64,000 bases of DNA from an uncultured Bacteroidales bacterium (GCA_903887775.1 CAISRB010000016.1:62001-126000); one strand, 5' to 3'; shown: positions 50,823-59,127, counted from the stretch's first letter. Program-made: numbers and translations. Notes: generated by a model not told the origin, from the sequence alone.

Positions 50823-52550
50823 TTACTTTAAATTGAGGGAATTAATAATCCCCCGGAGTTTTTCATTGAGCTTATTCTCGGTTTCTGCGTATGCCGACCT
50901 GCTGCTCAGGGTTTCGCGAACTCCAAAATAAAACTTGATCTTTGGTTCTGTCCCTGATGGTCTTATGCTGATCACACTGCCATCCTCAGTAAAAAACTGA
51001 AGCACATTGGAAGTCGGGAGCTGAATTGCTGTTTGAGCCCCGCTGCAAAGATCCTTTTCAACCTGAAACTTATAATCTTTGATCCTTACTACCTTGCTGC
51101 CGTTGATCACTTTAGGCGGATTGGCACGGTAATCGATCATCATCTGTTTGATTTCCTCAGCACCTGACTGTCCTTTGCGTGTTATCGAGAGCAGTGATTC
51201 CTTGTAGAACCCGTATTTTACATAAATGTCAAGCAGAAGATCGTACAGGGATTTCCCCCGGGAAACGGTCCAGGCCAATGTTTCAGCAATCAGAGCGCAG
51301 GCGATTACAGCGTCTTTGTCACGGACAAAATCACCAGCCAGGTATCCATAGCTTTCTTCTCCGCCAATGATAAACTCTTCCTTGCCTTCGGTCCTTTTAA
51401 TGATGTCGGCTATGTATTTAAAGCCTGTCAGTACGTCATAATATTTCAGCTTGAACGAGACAGCAATATCCTTAAGCAGTTCTGAAGTTACAATCGTTTT
51501 GACAATGAACTGTTTTCCTGTCAGTTTGCCGTTTTCCTTCCATTTTGTTATCACGTAATAAAACAGCAGAGCAGCGGTCTGGTTTCCGTTCAGAAGGATC
51601 ATCCGGTTGTTGTTGTCGCGCACCGCAATTCCTACACGGTCGGCATCCGGATCGGTGGCCATTACCAGGTCGGCATTGAGCTTTTCGGCAAGTTTGATCC
51701 CCATATCCAGGGCCGAATGTTCTTCAGGGTTAGGGCTATGAACGGTAGGAAAATTTCCATCAGCTATCATTTGTTCAGGAACAGGGTGGATGTTTTCAAA
51801 CCCGTATCGCTTAAGAATCTCAGGAACAAGGATGCGTCCGGTGCCATGCAAGGGAGTATACACTATCTTTAAATCCTTTTGCTGCCGGATGACATCCGGG
51901 GACAGTGACAGAGTTTTCAGTCTGGCAAGGTAGGCCTCATCAATTTTCCTGCCTATGCTGATGATGTTATCCCTGTTACCCTGCCATTTTACCTGGTCGA
52001 TGGAGGATATTTTTTCAACTTCTTTGATCACATTCACATCATGAGGAGCTATGAATTGTGCCCCATCGTCCCAATACGCTTTATACCCGTTGTATTCTTT
52101 GGGATTATGCGAGGCCGTGATCATAACACCGCTCTGGCAGCCCAGCTGCCTCACAGCGAATGAAAGTTCAGGGGTAGGGCGGAGGTCATCGAACAGGTAT
52201 GCCGTAAACCCGTTTGCGGCAAGGACTTCTGCAGTAATTTGGGCAAAAAACCTGCTGTTATTCCGGCTGTCATAAGCGATAGCCATCTTATGCCTGACGC
52301 CGGGGAACATCTGCATCACATAGTTCGCAAGGCCCTGTGTGGTCATGCCAACAGTGTATTTATTCATACGGTTGGTGCCGTCACCCATCAGCCCCCGAAG
52401 TCCGCCTGTCCCGAATTCGAGGATACGGTAAAAGCAATCGGTTAGTTCCGACGGGTTCTTTTTAATCATTTCCTTCACCCTGGACTTTGTTTCTTCATCG
52501 AAATTGCCTGAAGTCCAGACTTGCGCTTTTTCTAATATGATCGGGTCCAT
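50823..52550 (-). CDS. Phospho-sugar mutase (phosphoglucomutase/phosphomannomutase)
   Basis: 575 residues from ATG 52550 (MDPIILEKAQVW); the longer frame begins with TTG at 52568. Alpha-D-phosphohexomutase landmarks: 'FGTGGLRGLMGDGTNRMN', the phosphoserine loop 'GVMITASHNPKEYNGYKAY', the metal site 'MATDPDADRVGIAVRD', the sugar loop 'IGGEESYGYLAGDFVRDKDA' and the phosphate loop 'ISIRPSGTEPKIKFYFG'. It interconverts hexose-1- and 6-phosphates and feeds the nucleotide-sugar genes that follow on the same strand. Confidence 0.96.
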   Translation of the reverse strand: MDPIILEKAQVWTSGNFDEETKSRVKEMIKKNPSELTDCFYRILEFGTGGLRGLMGDGTNRMNKYTVGMTTQGLANYVMQMFPGVRHKMAIAYDSRNNSRFFAQITAEVLAANGFTAYLFDDLRPTPELSFAVRQLGCQSGVMITASHNPKEYNGYKAYWDDGAQFIAPHDVNVIKEVEKISSIDQVKWQGNRDNIISIGRKIDEAYLARLKTLSLSPDVIRQQKDLKIVYTPLHGTGRILVPEILKRYGFENIHPVPEQMIADGNFPTVHSPNPEEHSALDMGIKLAEKLNADLVMATDPDADRVGIAVRDNNNRMILLNGNQTAALLFYYVITKWKENGKLTGKQFIVKTIVTSELLKDIAVSFKLKYYDVLTGFKYIADIIKRTEGKEEFIIGGEESYGYLAGDFVRDKDAVIACALIAETLAWTVSRGKSLYDLLLDIYVKYGFYKESLLSITRKGQSGAEEIKQMMIDYRANPPKVINGSKVVRIKDYKFQVEKDLCSGAQTAIQLPTSNVLQFFTEDGSVISIRPSGTEPKIKFYFGVRETLSSRSAYAETENKLNEKLRGIINSLNLK

Positions 52551-52581
52551 ATTGTTGATTAGATTCAATGTTCATGTTTAA

Positions 52582-52728
52582 AAGCAAAAAGCGAAAAGTG
52601 AAAAGTGAAAAGTGAAATTTAGTTTTTTACTCCATTGATTCACAGATGTATTCCAGCTTTTTATTCTTTCTAATTATAATATAATCTGATACGCTTATTT
52701 TATTTCGCTTCTCGCTTCTCGCTTTTTA
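52582..52728. repeat. Inverted heptamer arrays between phosphomutase and rfbD
   Basis: Purine units (AAGCGAA, AAGTGAA three times) at 52582-52617 face pyrimidine units (CGCTTCT twice, CGCTTTT) at 52704-52728, around an AT-rich 86-bp core with no gene. The right array overlaps the stop codon of rfbD (52726-52728). Confidence 0.75.
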
Positions 52729-53598
52729 TTTTGCTACTTCGATATTTAGCCTTTTTATACATTCTTCCAGGCTATCCTTCCAATAAGGTATTTTCATCCC
52801 GAACTTCTCTTTGAACTTTGCCTTGTTCAGTACAGAATAAAAGGGGCGGGGGGCGGGGAGGGGATAGTCTTTCGTTTCAATCGGGTTGATAATGCATTTG
52901 ATCGCCGAAAATTCAATGATGGTCTTCGCAAAATCATACCATGAAGCGACTCCTTCATTGGCATAATGGTATATTTCAACACCTTCGTGATCTCTAAGCG
53001 CAGGTATTATTTCCAGAATTGCCCTGGCCAGATCTTTGGCATACGTGGGACAGCCGATCTGGTCGAATACCACATTCAGGTTCCCTCTTTCCTTTCCGTA
53101 TTTAAGTATGGTTTTAACGAAATTATTCCCAAAAGCTGAATACAGCCACGACGTGCGCATAATGATCCCGTTTTTGCAACTGCTCAGCATCTGCGTCTCC
53201 CCTGCGTATTTTGATTTCGCGTAACTCGACCCGGGCTGAGGTGTATCAGTTTCAACATAAGGCCGGTGCCCTTTTCCGCTGAAAATATAATCGGTTGAAA
53301 TATGGATGAGCATAGCATTGAATTCCCCGCAGGCATTTGAAATGTTTCTCACTGCAAGAGCGTTGATCTTCAGCGCAAGCTCAGGTTCCTGTTCCGCCTT
53401 GTCGACTGCGGTGTAGGCGGCGCAATTCACGACGACATCCGGCTGCAGCTGATCCATAAAAGCTGAAACTGCCTGCATATCCGTAATGTCCAGCTCATCA
53501 ATATCTGTGAAGGTGATCTTGTAATCAGGATATTCTTTTTCAAGGAGCTTTAACTCATTCCCAAGCTGGCCTTTGGAACCGGTGATAAGAATTTTCAT
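52726..53598 (-). CDS. rfbD: dTDP-4-dehydrorhamnose reductase
   Basis: 290 residues. NAD(P)-binding 'ILITGSKGQLGNELKLL', 'VVNCAAYTAVDKAEQEPELA', 'ISTDYIFSGKGHRPYVETDT', the Y-x3-K catalytic pair in 'SYAKSKYAGE', and 'IIMRTSWLYSAFGNNFVKT' identify RmlD. It performs the last step to dTDP-L-rhamnose for surface polysaccharide. No rfbA, rfbB or rfbC is in the window. Its stop codon lies inside a heptamer array and a 39-unit array sits 26 bp upstream of its ATG, so both gene edges touch repeats. Confidence 0.95.
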   Translation of the reverse strand: MKILITGSKGQLGNELKLLEKEYPDYKITFTDIDELDITDMQAVSAFMDQLQPDVVVNCAAYTAVDKAEQEPELALKINALAVRNISNACGEFNAMLIHISTDYIFSGKGHRPYVETDTPQPGSSYAKSKYAGETQMLSSCKNGIIMRTSWLYSAFGNNFVKTILKYGKERGNLNVVFDQIGCPTYAKDLARAILEIIPALRDHEGVEIYHYANEGVASWYDFAKTIIEFSAIKCIINPIETKDYPLPAPRPFYSVLNKAKFKEKFGMKIPYWKDSLEECIKRLNIEVAK

Positions 53599-53980
53599 AA
53601 CATTATATTAGTTGGTAATTCTGAAAAGCGAAAAGCGAAAGGCGAGAGGCGAAAGGCGAGAAGCGAAAAGGCGAGAAGCGAGAAGCGAGAAGCGAAAAGC
53701 GAAAGGCGAAAGGCGAGAAGCGAAAGGCGAGAAGCGAGAAGCGAAAAGCGAAAGGCGAAAGGCGAAAGGCGAGAGGCGAAAGGCGAGAGGCGAGAAGCGA
53801 AAAGCGAAAGGCGAAAGGCGAGAAGGCGAAAAGCGAAAGGCGAAAGGCGAAAGGCGAAAGGCGAAAGGCGAAAGGCGAGAAGCGAAAAGCGAAAAGCGAA
53901 ATAGGAAAAGGTGCAATAGGGAATTTTACTATCATTTTTTTACTTTTTTTTTCGCTTTTTGCCATTTCGCTTTTCGCCTT
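53599..53980. other. 382-bp gap occupied by heptamer arrays
   Basis: Contains no gene. It is filled by the 39-unit purine array (53624-53898), a 53-base unique core, and an inverted pyrimidine array (53952-53983). Long open frames on both strands here are artefacts of a stop-free 7-base repeat. Confidence 0.85.
53624..53898 (+). repeat. 39-unit heptamer array, consensus A-R-A-R-G-C-G
   Basis: Counted by eye: AAAGGCG 17 times, AGAAGCG 9, AAAAGCG 8, AGAGGCG 3, and two 8-base variants (AAAAGGCG, AGAAGGCG). Variation is confined to A/G at positions 2 and 4; GCG is constant. The + strand is all purine except the C of each GCG. No spacers are present, so it is not a CRISPR array. Confidence 0.97.
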
Positions 53981-53983
53981 TCA
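53952..53983 (-). repeat. Short heptamer array, inverted partner
   Basis: TCGCTTTTT, GCCATTT, CGCTTTT, CGCCTTT units read on the + strand, i.e. GCGAAAA-type on the minus strand. It is complementary to the 39-unit array and overlaps the stop codon (53981-53983) of the UDP-glucuronate decarboxylase gene. Confidence 0.85.
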
Positions 53984-54919
53984 GATTATTGTCTTAAAAT
54001 ACTCTATTGTCCTTTTCAAACCCTCTTCGAGCGGGATTGTGGGTTCCCAGCCAAGCTCTTTTTTTGCAAGCGTGATATCAGGTTTCCTTTGTAAAGGGTC
54101 ATCGGCCGGTAACGGCATATAGACAAGTTTCGATTTTGAGCCGGTAAGTTTCAATACTTTCTCTGCGAGTTCTATCATCGTAAATTCGCCTGGATTACCA
54201 ATATTTACAGGGCCTGTGAAATCTTCCCGGGAATTCATCAGTCGCACCATGCCTTCCAGCAGGTCATCCACATAACAGAAAGAACGTGTTTGAGTGCCAT
54301 CTCCGTATATGGTGATATCTTCGCCCTTTAAGGCCTGAACAATGAAATTTGAAACGACACGGCCGTCGTTGGGATGCATCTTTGGCCCGTAGGTGTTGAA
54401 TATCCTGATGATCTTAATTCTTACATTATTCTGTTTGTGGTAGTTCATAAAAAGGGTTTCCGCAACCCTTTTGCCTTCGTCATAGCAGGAGCGCGGACCG
54501 ATGGGGTTGACATGCCCCCAATAGCTTTCCGTCTGGGGATGGATTTCCGGATCCCCGTAAACTTCGCTGGTGCTTGCCTGCAATACCTTCGCCCTGATCC
54601 TCTTTGCCAGGCCCAGCATATTGATAGCTCCCATCACTGATGTCTTTACGGTCTTGATTGGGTTATACTGGTAGTGTACAGGAGAAGCAGGACAAGCCAG
54701 GTTGTAAATCTCGTCCACCTCGATCAGGAAAGGCATTGTCACATCATGCCTGATCAGTTCGAAAAATGGATTTTTAATAAGATGAACCACATTTTGTTTC
54801 TGGCCGGTGAAATAATTGTCGAGGCAAACGACTTCATGCCCCTGGTTTAAAAGTTTCTCACAAAGGTGGGATCCCAGGAATCCTGCACCGCCGGTGATAA
54901 GAACTTTCTTTTTTATCAT
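53981..54919 (-). CDS. UDP-glucuronate decarboxylase (UDP-xylose synthase)
   Basis: 312 residues of the extended short-chain dehydrogenase family: '[20 protein letters not shown]' for NAD, '[20 protein letters not shown]', the S/C-Y-x3-K motif in '[17 protein letters not shown]', and '[20 protein letters not shown]'. The '[10 protein letters not shown]' block is specific to UXS-type decarboxylases, which turn UDP-glucuronate to UDP-xylose. The upstream UDP-glucose dehydrogenase supplies its substrate. A hairpin lies between the two genes. Confidence 0.95.
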   Translation of the reverse strand: MIKKKVLITGGAGFLGSHLCEKLLNQGHEVVCLDNYFTGQKQNVVHLIKNPFFELIRHDVTMPFLIEVDEIYNLACPASPVHYQYNPIKTVKTSVMGAINMLGLAKRIRAKVLQASTSEVYGDPEIHPQTESYWGHVNPIGPRSCYDEGKRVAETLFMNYHKQNNVRIKIIRIFNTYGPKMHPNDGRVVSNFIVQALKGEDITIYGDGTQTRSFCYVDDLLEGMVRLMNSREDFTGPVNIGNPGEFTMIELAEKVLKLTGSKSKLVYMPLPADDPLQRKPDITLAKKELGWEPTIPLEEGLKRTIEYFKTII

Positions 54920-54937
54920 ACCCTGACGTTTAAATGA

Positions 54938-54974
54938 AAAGACCTAACAGCCGTGGTTTAACTGTTAGGCCTTT
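54938..54974 (-). terminator. Hairpin terminator between ugd and the decarboxylase gene
   Basis: AAAGACCTAACAG (54938-54950) pairs with CTGTTAGGCCTTT (54962-54974) at 12 of 13 positions, with T-rich flanks on both strands. It sits 17 bp after the ugd stop and 18 bp before the next ATG, so it may attenuate rather than end the transcript. Confidence 0.7.
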
Positions 54975-54991
54975 CCGATTTCATATTCTGT

Positions 54992-56317
54992 TTAATTAAT
55001 CGTATTTACCCCGATGCAGAAATAATCAAAATTCTTCTTCCTGATCTCATTGAGGTCATAGATATTGCGGCCATCAAAGATCACAGGGGTTTTCAGCAAT
55101 TTCCGCATAACGTTAAAATTGGGGAATTTAAATTCCGGCCATTCTGTGACCATCAGGAGGCAATCGGCGTCGATCAGTGCATCGTACTGGTCGGCGGCAT
55201 ATTCGATAGAATCGCCAAGTATCCTGTTTGCTTCATGCATCGCGACAGGGTCATAGGCTTTTACTTTGGCTCCGGCTTCCGTCAGTTTTTTAATCATCAT
55301 AAGTGAAGGAGCCTCGCGCATATCGTCGGTCTGGGGTTTAAAGGAAAGCCCCCAGAGTCCAATAACTTTCCCTTTAAGGTCTCCCTTGAAATATGTATTT
55401 ATCTTGTTGAACATGACCAGTTTCTGGTCATCATTCACTTCCTCCACCGCCTTCAATACCCTCAGGATATATTTATTGTCATCAGCTGTGCGGATCAGGG
55501 CTTTCACGTCTTTAGGGAAACAGCTTCCGCCATAGCCAACACCTGGATAAATGAATTTATTCCCTATCCTGGAATCAGAACCTATGCCCTTTCTGACCAT
55601 ATTGATATCAGCTCCGACGATCTCACAAAGGTTTGCAATATCGTTCATAAAGCTGATCTTCGTCGCCAGCATTGAGTTAGCTGCATACTTCGTCATTTCA
55701 GCCGAAACGATATTCATGAAAATAACAGGGTGACCGTTTAGAGTAAACGGCTTATATAAGGATTTCATGAGTTCTTCGGCCCTGGGGTTGTCGCATCCCA
55801 CAACAATACGGTCGGGCTTCAGGAAGTCATCAACAGCAGCCCCTTCTTTCAGGAATTCAGGGTTGGAAGCCACATCAAATTCAATGTTTACTCCCCGCCT
55901 GTCAAGTTCTTCCCTGACAGCTTTCCTTACCTTTTCGGCTGTGCCTACGGGGACTGTGCTTTTTGTGACAATGAGAAGATAATCGCTCATGAATTTACCA
56001 CAGTCACGTGCTACAGAAATCACATACTGAAGATCGGCGCTGCCGTCTTCGTCTGGTGGAGTCCCTACCGCGCTGAAAAGCACTTCACAATCAACAATGG
56101 CTTCTTTAAGGCTTGTCGTAAACTTAAGCCTTCCTTTTTTCATGTTGCGATGAACCATTTCTTCAAGACCGGGCTCATAGATCGGTATCAAGCCTTCGTT
56201 AAGGTTATCGATCTTTTTTTTGTCAATATCGACACAAACAACTTCAATACCGACCTCTGCAAAACAAGTCCCGGTAACTAAACCAACGTAACCGGATCCG
56301 ACGATAGCGACTTTCAT
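54992..56317 (-). CDS. ugd: UDP-glucose 6-dehydrogenase
   Basis: 441 residues from ATG 56317 ([20 protein letters not shown]); the longer frame from 56356 begins with TTG and adds an unlikely leader. It has the Rossmann N-domain, '[19 protein letters not shown]', '[20 protein letters not shown]', the catalytic Cys in '[18 protein letters not shown]', and '[19 protein letters not shown]'. It oxidises UDP-glucose to UDP-glucuronate with two NAD+. It works directly before the decarboxylase gene to make UDP-xylose for capsule or O-antigen. Confidence 0.97.
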   Translation of the reverse strand: MKVAIVGSGYVGLVTGTCFAEVGIEVVCVDIDKKKIDNLNEGLIPIYEPGLEEMVHRNMKKGRLKFTTSLKEAIVDCEVLFSAVGTPPDEDGSADLQYVISVARDCGKFMSDYLLIVTKSTVPVGTAEKVRKAVREELDRRGVNIEFDVASNPEFLKEGAAVDDFLKPDRIVVGCDNPRAEELMKSLYKPFTLNGHPVIFMNIVSAEMTKYAANSMLATKISFMNDIANLCEIVGADINMVRKGIGSDSRIGNKFIYPGVGYGGSCFPKDVKALIRTADDNKYILRVLKAVEEVNDDQKLVMFNKINTYFKGDLKGKVIGLWGLSFKPQTDDMREAPSLMMIKKLTEAGAKVKAYDPVAMHEANRILGDSIEYAADQYDALIDADCLLMVTEWPEFKFPNFNVMRKLLKTPVIFDGRNIYDLNEIRKKNFDYFCIGVNTIN

Positions 56318-56399
56318 AGAAAAAACAGGATTAGTTTCACCATTTGGAATGTGCAAATGTAAAGATAAAACAAAAATCCTGAGTAAATCAAATTAAAAA

Positions 56400-57203
56400 T
56401 TAAATCTGAAGCCGGGTCTGTATCTCCTGCACGTCCTTTTTAAGCTTTTTTACTGTTTCGAAAAGGGTTTTGTTTTCATTTTCCTGATTATCGGGAATCT
56501 TCGGACTGATGTAGTGGACAAACTGCCATATTTCCCTGATATTGTTTACCTGAAGGTCAAAGGGCTCATATACAGGGTTCAGGGAATGCAATCTCAGCAA
56601 GCCGTATTCCTTCAGTTTATTTTCAACTACCTTGAACACTATCCCCTCATCCGCAGTCAGGATAATACAGGCGTCCTTATCTTTAATGGAGTTCCAGTCC
56701 TGGAGGAACATCCCTGTTACAAAAGCGCCATGGGGGATGGGTAGCATTGAGTCCCCGCTGATCTGGAAGCTTCGGTATTTTTTTTGCTTCGAGAGAAAAG
56801 GCAGCCTGAATGTAGGTAATATGCTGATGTATTCCGGATCAGCAAAACCCGTGGCATAACCGGCTTTGGCTTTTTCGGAGACCAGCTCGATGTTTTCCTC
56901 ATTATCATTACCCACCGTGGTGGTGAGTATCCTGAGGTTAGAGCCTTTAATAAAGACATCATATCCACGTTCAAGTTGTCGCATCTGGCTTTCGGGAAGG
57001 CTGCAGAGGTCGACCTTGATCAGTGTGTCGATGGCTACATTGAAATATTTCGACATGATGATTAGGGCTTCGAAGCCCGGCTGGGCTACAGCGTTTTCGT
57101 AACCACTTAAGGTTGAACGCTTCATGTCCAGTGTATCTGCTACGTCGTCCTGGGTTAATCCCCTGCGCCGGCGTAAAAATTTAATGTTTGAACTGAAAAA
57201 CAT
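56400..57203 (-). CDS. XRE-family repressor with S24 (LexA-like) peptidase domain
   Basis: 267 residues. N-terminal helix-turn-helix (residues 7-62, LRRRRGLTQDDVADTLDMKR, STLSGYENAVAQPGFEA). C-terminal S24 peptidase with catalytic Ser152 (FQISGDSMLPIPHGAFV) and Lys191 (DEGIVFKVVENK). A candidate Ala114-Gly115 self-cleavage site precedes it (KAKAGYATGF). The end is a coiled coil. Such proteins are inactivated by RecA filaments after DNA damage. It is divergent from dinB and dnaE, which it probably controls, and its own promoter overlaps a candidate operator. Confidence 0.93.
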   Translation of the reverse strand: MFFSSNIKFLRRRRGLTQDDVADTLDMKRSTLSGYENAVAQPGFEALIIMSKYFNVAIDTLIKVDLCSLPESQMRQLERGYDVFIKGSNLRILTTTVGNDNEENIELVSEKAKAGYATGFADPEYISILPTFRLPFLSKQKKYRSFQISGDSMLPIPHGAFVTGMFLQDWNSIKDKDACIILTADEGIVFKVVENKLKEYGLLRLHSLNPVYEPFDLQVNNIREIWQFVHYISPKIPDNQENENKTLFETVKKLKKDVQEIQTRLQI

Positions 57204-57222
57204 CGTAAAATATTTGGTGTTG

Positions 57223-57253
57223 CAAATATAAATGATTATATTGTAATCGCAAA
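57223..57253 (-). promoter_or_regulatory. Promoter of the XRE/S24 repressor gene, with candidate operator
   Basis: On the minus strand TTTG (complement of 57250-57253), exactly 19 bp, then TATATTTG (complement of 57223-57230) is a full match to the Bacteroidota promoter consensus. The spacer holds an imperfect palindrome, ATTATATTGTAAT (57235-57247, 10 of 13 symmetric positions), well placed for autorepression. Expected leader about 16 bases. Confidence 0.65.
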
Positions 57254-57272
57254 ATAGATTAAAAATTAATCA

Positions 57273-57367
57273 AAAAAGCGAAAAGCGAAAGGCGAGGTAG
57301 CGAAATAGCGAAAAGCGAAAAAGTGAAAAGCGAAAAGCGAAAAAGTGAAAAGCGAAAAGTGAAAAAA
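57273..57367 (+). repeat. Heptamer array left of the four-helix-bundle gene
   Basis: About 13 units, mostly AAAAGCG with AAAGGCG, AAATAGCG and AAAAAGTG variants. Bases 57310-57358 recur exactly, inverted, at 57836-57884 on the other side of the gene: a perfect 49-bp inverted repeat. Confidence 0.95.
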
Positions 57368-57422
57368 TGGGATATCGGGTATTACTTTTTGGTTGGACGG
57401 GGATTAATATGGAAAAGCCCGT

Positions 57423-57803
57423 ATGGAAAAATATGATGTTACAACATTTAACCAAAAGATAAGACTAAGGTCAAAGATGCTGGCTGTTAATGTTTATAAG
57501 CTGTTAAATAAAATGACGTTGAATGACCTGAGCCGGATACCGGTTAAGCAGCTGATGAAGAGCGTCACATCTGTTGCAGCCAATTTCAGTTCTGCGACCC
57601 GTGGAAGATCGGAAGCGGAATTTTATGCCAAGATATGCATTGTGACCGAGGAATGTGATGAATGTTTGTTCTGGATTGATTTTTTAACGACAACAGGAAT
57701 ATTGCAGAAAGAAAGTATTGAAGTGTTTAAACGAGAGGCGGATGAACTTCTGCGGATATTTTCGACCATCAAAAAGAACTTTAAGCATAAACATTTTAAA
57801 TAA
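57423..57803 (+). CDS. Four-helix-bundle protein (S23/IVP-like)
   Basis: 126 residues of the TIGR02436-type family, known from intervening sequences of 23S rRNA and scattered in Bacteroidota genomes: 'RLRSKMLAVNVYKLLNKMTL', 'KSVTSVAANFSSATRGRSEA', 'EFYAKICIVTEECDECLFWI', 'ELLRIFSTIKKNFKHK'. It forms a basic-surfaced pentamer-type bundle; nucleic-acid binding is suspected but unproven. It is bracketed by a perfect 49-bp inverted repeat of heptamers and lies between a LexA-like repressor and dinB, so it looks like an inserted cassette. Confidence 0.9.
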   Translation: MEKYDVTTFNQKIRLRSKMLAVNVYKLLNKMTLNDLSRIPVKQLMKSVTSVAANFSSATRGRSEAEFYAKICIVTEECDECLFWIDFLTTTGILQKESIEVFKREADELLRIFSTIKKNFKHKHFK

Positions 57804-57805
57804 CT

Positions 57806-57927
57806 TTTTCGCTTTTCGCTTTTCACTATTTCACTTTTTCGCTTTTCACTTTTTCGCTTTTCGCTTTTCACTTTTTCGCTTTTCACTTTTTCGCTTTTCA
57901 CTATTTCGCTTTTCACTTTTCGCTTTT
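57806..57927 (-). repeat. Heptamer array right of the four-helix-bundle gene
   Basis: About 16 units read on the + strand as CGCTTTT and CACTTTT with CACTATT and CACTTTTT variants. It is the inverted partner of the array at 57273-57367 and ends 6 bases before the dinB ATG, filling the whole space where dinB's promoter and ribosome binding site would lie. Confidence 0.95.
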
Positions 57928-57933
57928 AATATT

Positions 57934-59127
57934 ATGCTCCTCTCCCGCAATATCGTCCACTTTGACCTCGACACCTTTTTCGTATCGGTGGAAAGGCTGA
58001 TTAACCCTGCCCTGGCGGGGAAGCCGGTGCTTATAGGCGGGACTTCCGACAGGGGGGTGGTGGCGAGCTGCAGCTACGAGGCGAGGAAATTCGGGGTGCA
58101 TTCGGCCATGCCGATGAAGATGGCGCGTACGCTTTGCCGGGATGCAGTGATCGTTCGCGGGGATATGGAACTGTACTCGAAATATTCCCATGATGTTACG
58201 GATATCATTGCCGAAAAGGCGCCTATGTACGAAAAGGCATCGATCGATGAGCATTATATTGATGTGACGGGGATGGACCGCTTTTTCGGGACGCTCAGGT
58301 GGACTCATGAGCTCAGGCAGAGCATCATGAAGAATACGGGCCTGCCCATTTCTTTCGGGCTTTCGGTGAACAAGACAGTCTCGAAGATCGCTACGGGAGA
58401 AGCCAAGCCAAACGGGGAGCTGCAGGTGCAGCGCGATGCGGTGAAACCTTTCCTTGCTCCCCTGTCGATCAGGAAGATACCGATGATTGGCGACAAGACC
58501 TACCGCCTGCTGAGGTCGATGGGCATCGTGACTATAGACACACTCAGCAAGATCCCCGTGGAAATGATGGAAAGGGTGATGGGAAAGAACGGGATCATGA
58601 TCTGGGAGAAGGCTAACGGTCAGGATTCCACGCCCGTGGTGCCGTATTCGGAAAGCAAATCGATCAGCACCGAAACGACCTTTGAACAGGATTCCATAGA
58701 TGTTGTGAAGATGAAAGAGAAACTGGTGAAGATGGTCGAAAAGATCGCGTTCGAGCTGAGGGATCAGCAGAAACTCACTTCCTGCGTCACGGTAAAGATC
58801 CGCTATTCGAATTTCGATACCCATACCCTTCAGAAATCGGTCCCGTACACAGCTTTCGATCATATCCTGATCCCCCTTGTTAAGGAGCTTTTCGACAGGC
58901 TTTACCAGCGCCGCATGCTGATCCGCCTCATCGGTGTGCGCTTCAGCGGCCTGGTGGCAGGCAATCCGCAGTTAAACATGTTCGAGGACAGCAGTGAGAT
59001 GATCAGCCTCTACCAGGCTCTCGACAAGGTACGCAACAAGTACGGGCAGAAGATCGTGAGGAGGGGGGTGGCGTATGAAAAAAGCGAAAAGCGAAATAGC
59101 GAAAAGCGTTTGGCGAAGCCAAAATGA
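57934..59127 (+). CDS. dinB: DNA polymerase IV (DinB, Y-family)
   Basis: 397 residues from ATG 57934 (MLLSRNIVHFDLDTFFVSVE); a longer frame runs back through the repeat array and is rejected. Y-family signatures: 'HFDLDTFFVSVE' and 'KASIDEHYIDVTGMDRFFG' supply the catalytic carboxylates, then 'SFGLSVNKTVSKIATGEAKP' and 'LSIRKIPMIGDKTYRLLRSM'. It copies past damaged bases with low fidelity. The last about 17 residues (EKSEKRNSEKRLAKPK) are encoded by a heptamer array and the first bases of the dispersed element, so the native stop has been lost. The usual C-terminal clamp-binding motif may be the 'QLNMF' at about residue 352. Confidence 0.95.
   Translation: MLLSRNIVHFDLDTFFVSVERLINPALAGKPVLIGGTSDRGVVASCSYEARKFGVHSAMPMKMARTLCRDAVIVRGDMELYSKYSHDVTDIIAEKAPMYEKASIDEHYIDVTGMDRFFGTLRWTHELRQSIMKNTGLPISFGLSVNKTVSKIATGEAKPNGELQVQRDAVKPFLAPLSIRKIPMIGDKTYRLLRSMGIVTIDTLSKIPVEMMERVMGKNGIMIWEKANGQDSTPVVPYSESKSISTETTFEQDSIDVVKMKEKLVKMVEKIAFELRDQQKLTSCVTVKIRYSNFDTHTLQKSVPYTAFDHILIPLVKELFDRLYQRRMLIRLIGVRFSGLVAGNPQLNMFEDSSEMISLYQALDKVRNKYGQKIVRRGVAYEKSEKRNSEKRLAKPK
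59078..59108 (+). repeat. Heptamer array inside the 3' end of dinB
   Basis: Units AAAAGCG, AAAAGCG, AAATAGCG, AAAAGCG, in frame with dinB and running into the 59-bp dispersed element. Its inverted partner is at 59813-59866 across the ORF6N gene (16 bp identical, GCGAAAAGCGAAATAG). Confidence 0.9.

Noticed and set aside
53624..53898. CRISPR array
   Set aside because: Units are contiguous 7-mers with no unique spacers, and no cas gene is present.
53603..54094. Long open frames on both strands over the 39-unit array (120, 102 and 160 codons)
   Set aside because: They translate a stop-free 7-base repeat into periodic KREAKSE- or FAFRFSP-type peptides, with no start signal or homology; they are artefacts.
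57423..57803. Diversity-generating retroelement accessory protein (Avd)
   Set aside because: The four-helix fold is similar, but no reverse transcriptase or template/variable repeat pair is nearby.
57718..57933. N-terminal extension of DinB through the repeat array
   Set aside because: The 72 extra residues are array translation (FAFRFSLF repeats); the conserved DinB start is the ATG at 57934.
57913..58863. 316-codon minus-strand frame opposite dinB
   Set aside because: Shadow of dinB codon usage; no homology, and it overlaps the well-conserved polymerase.
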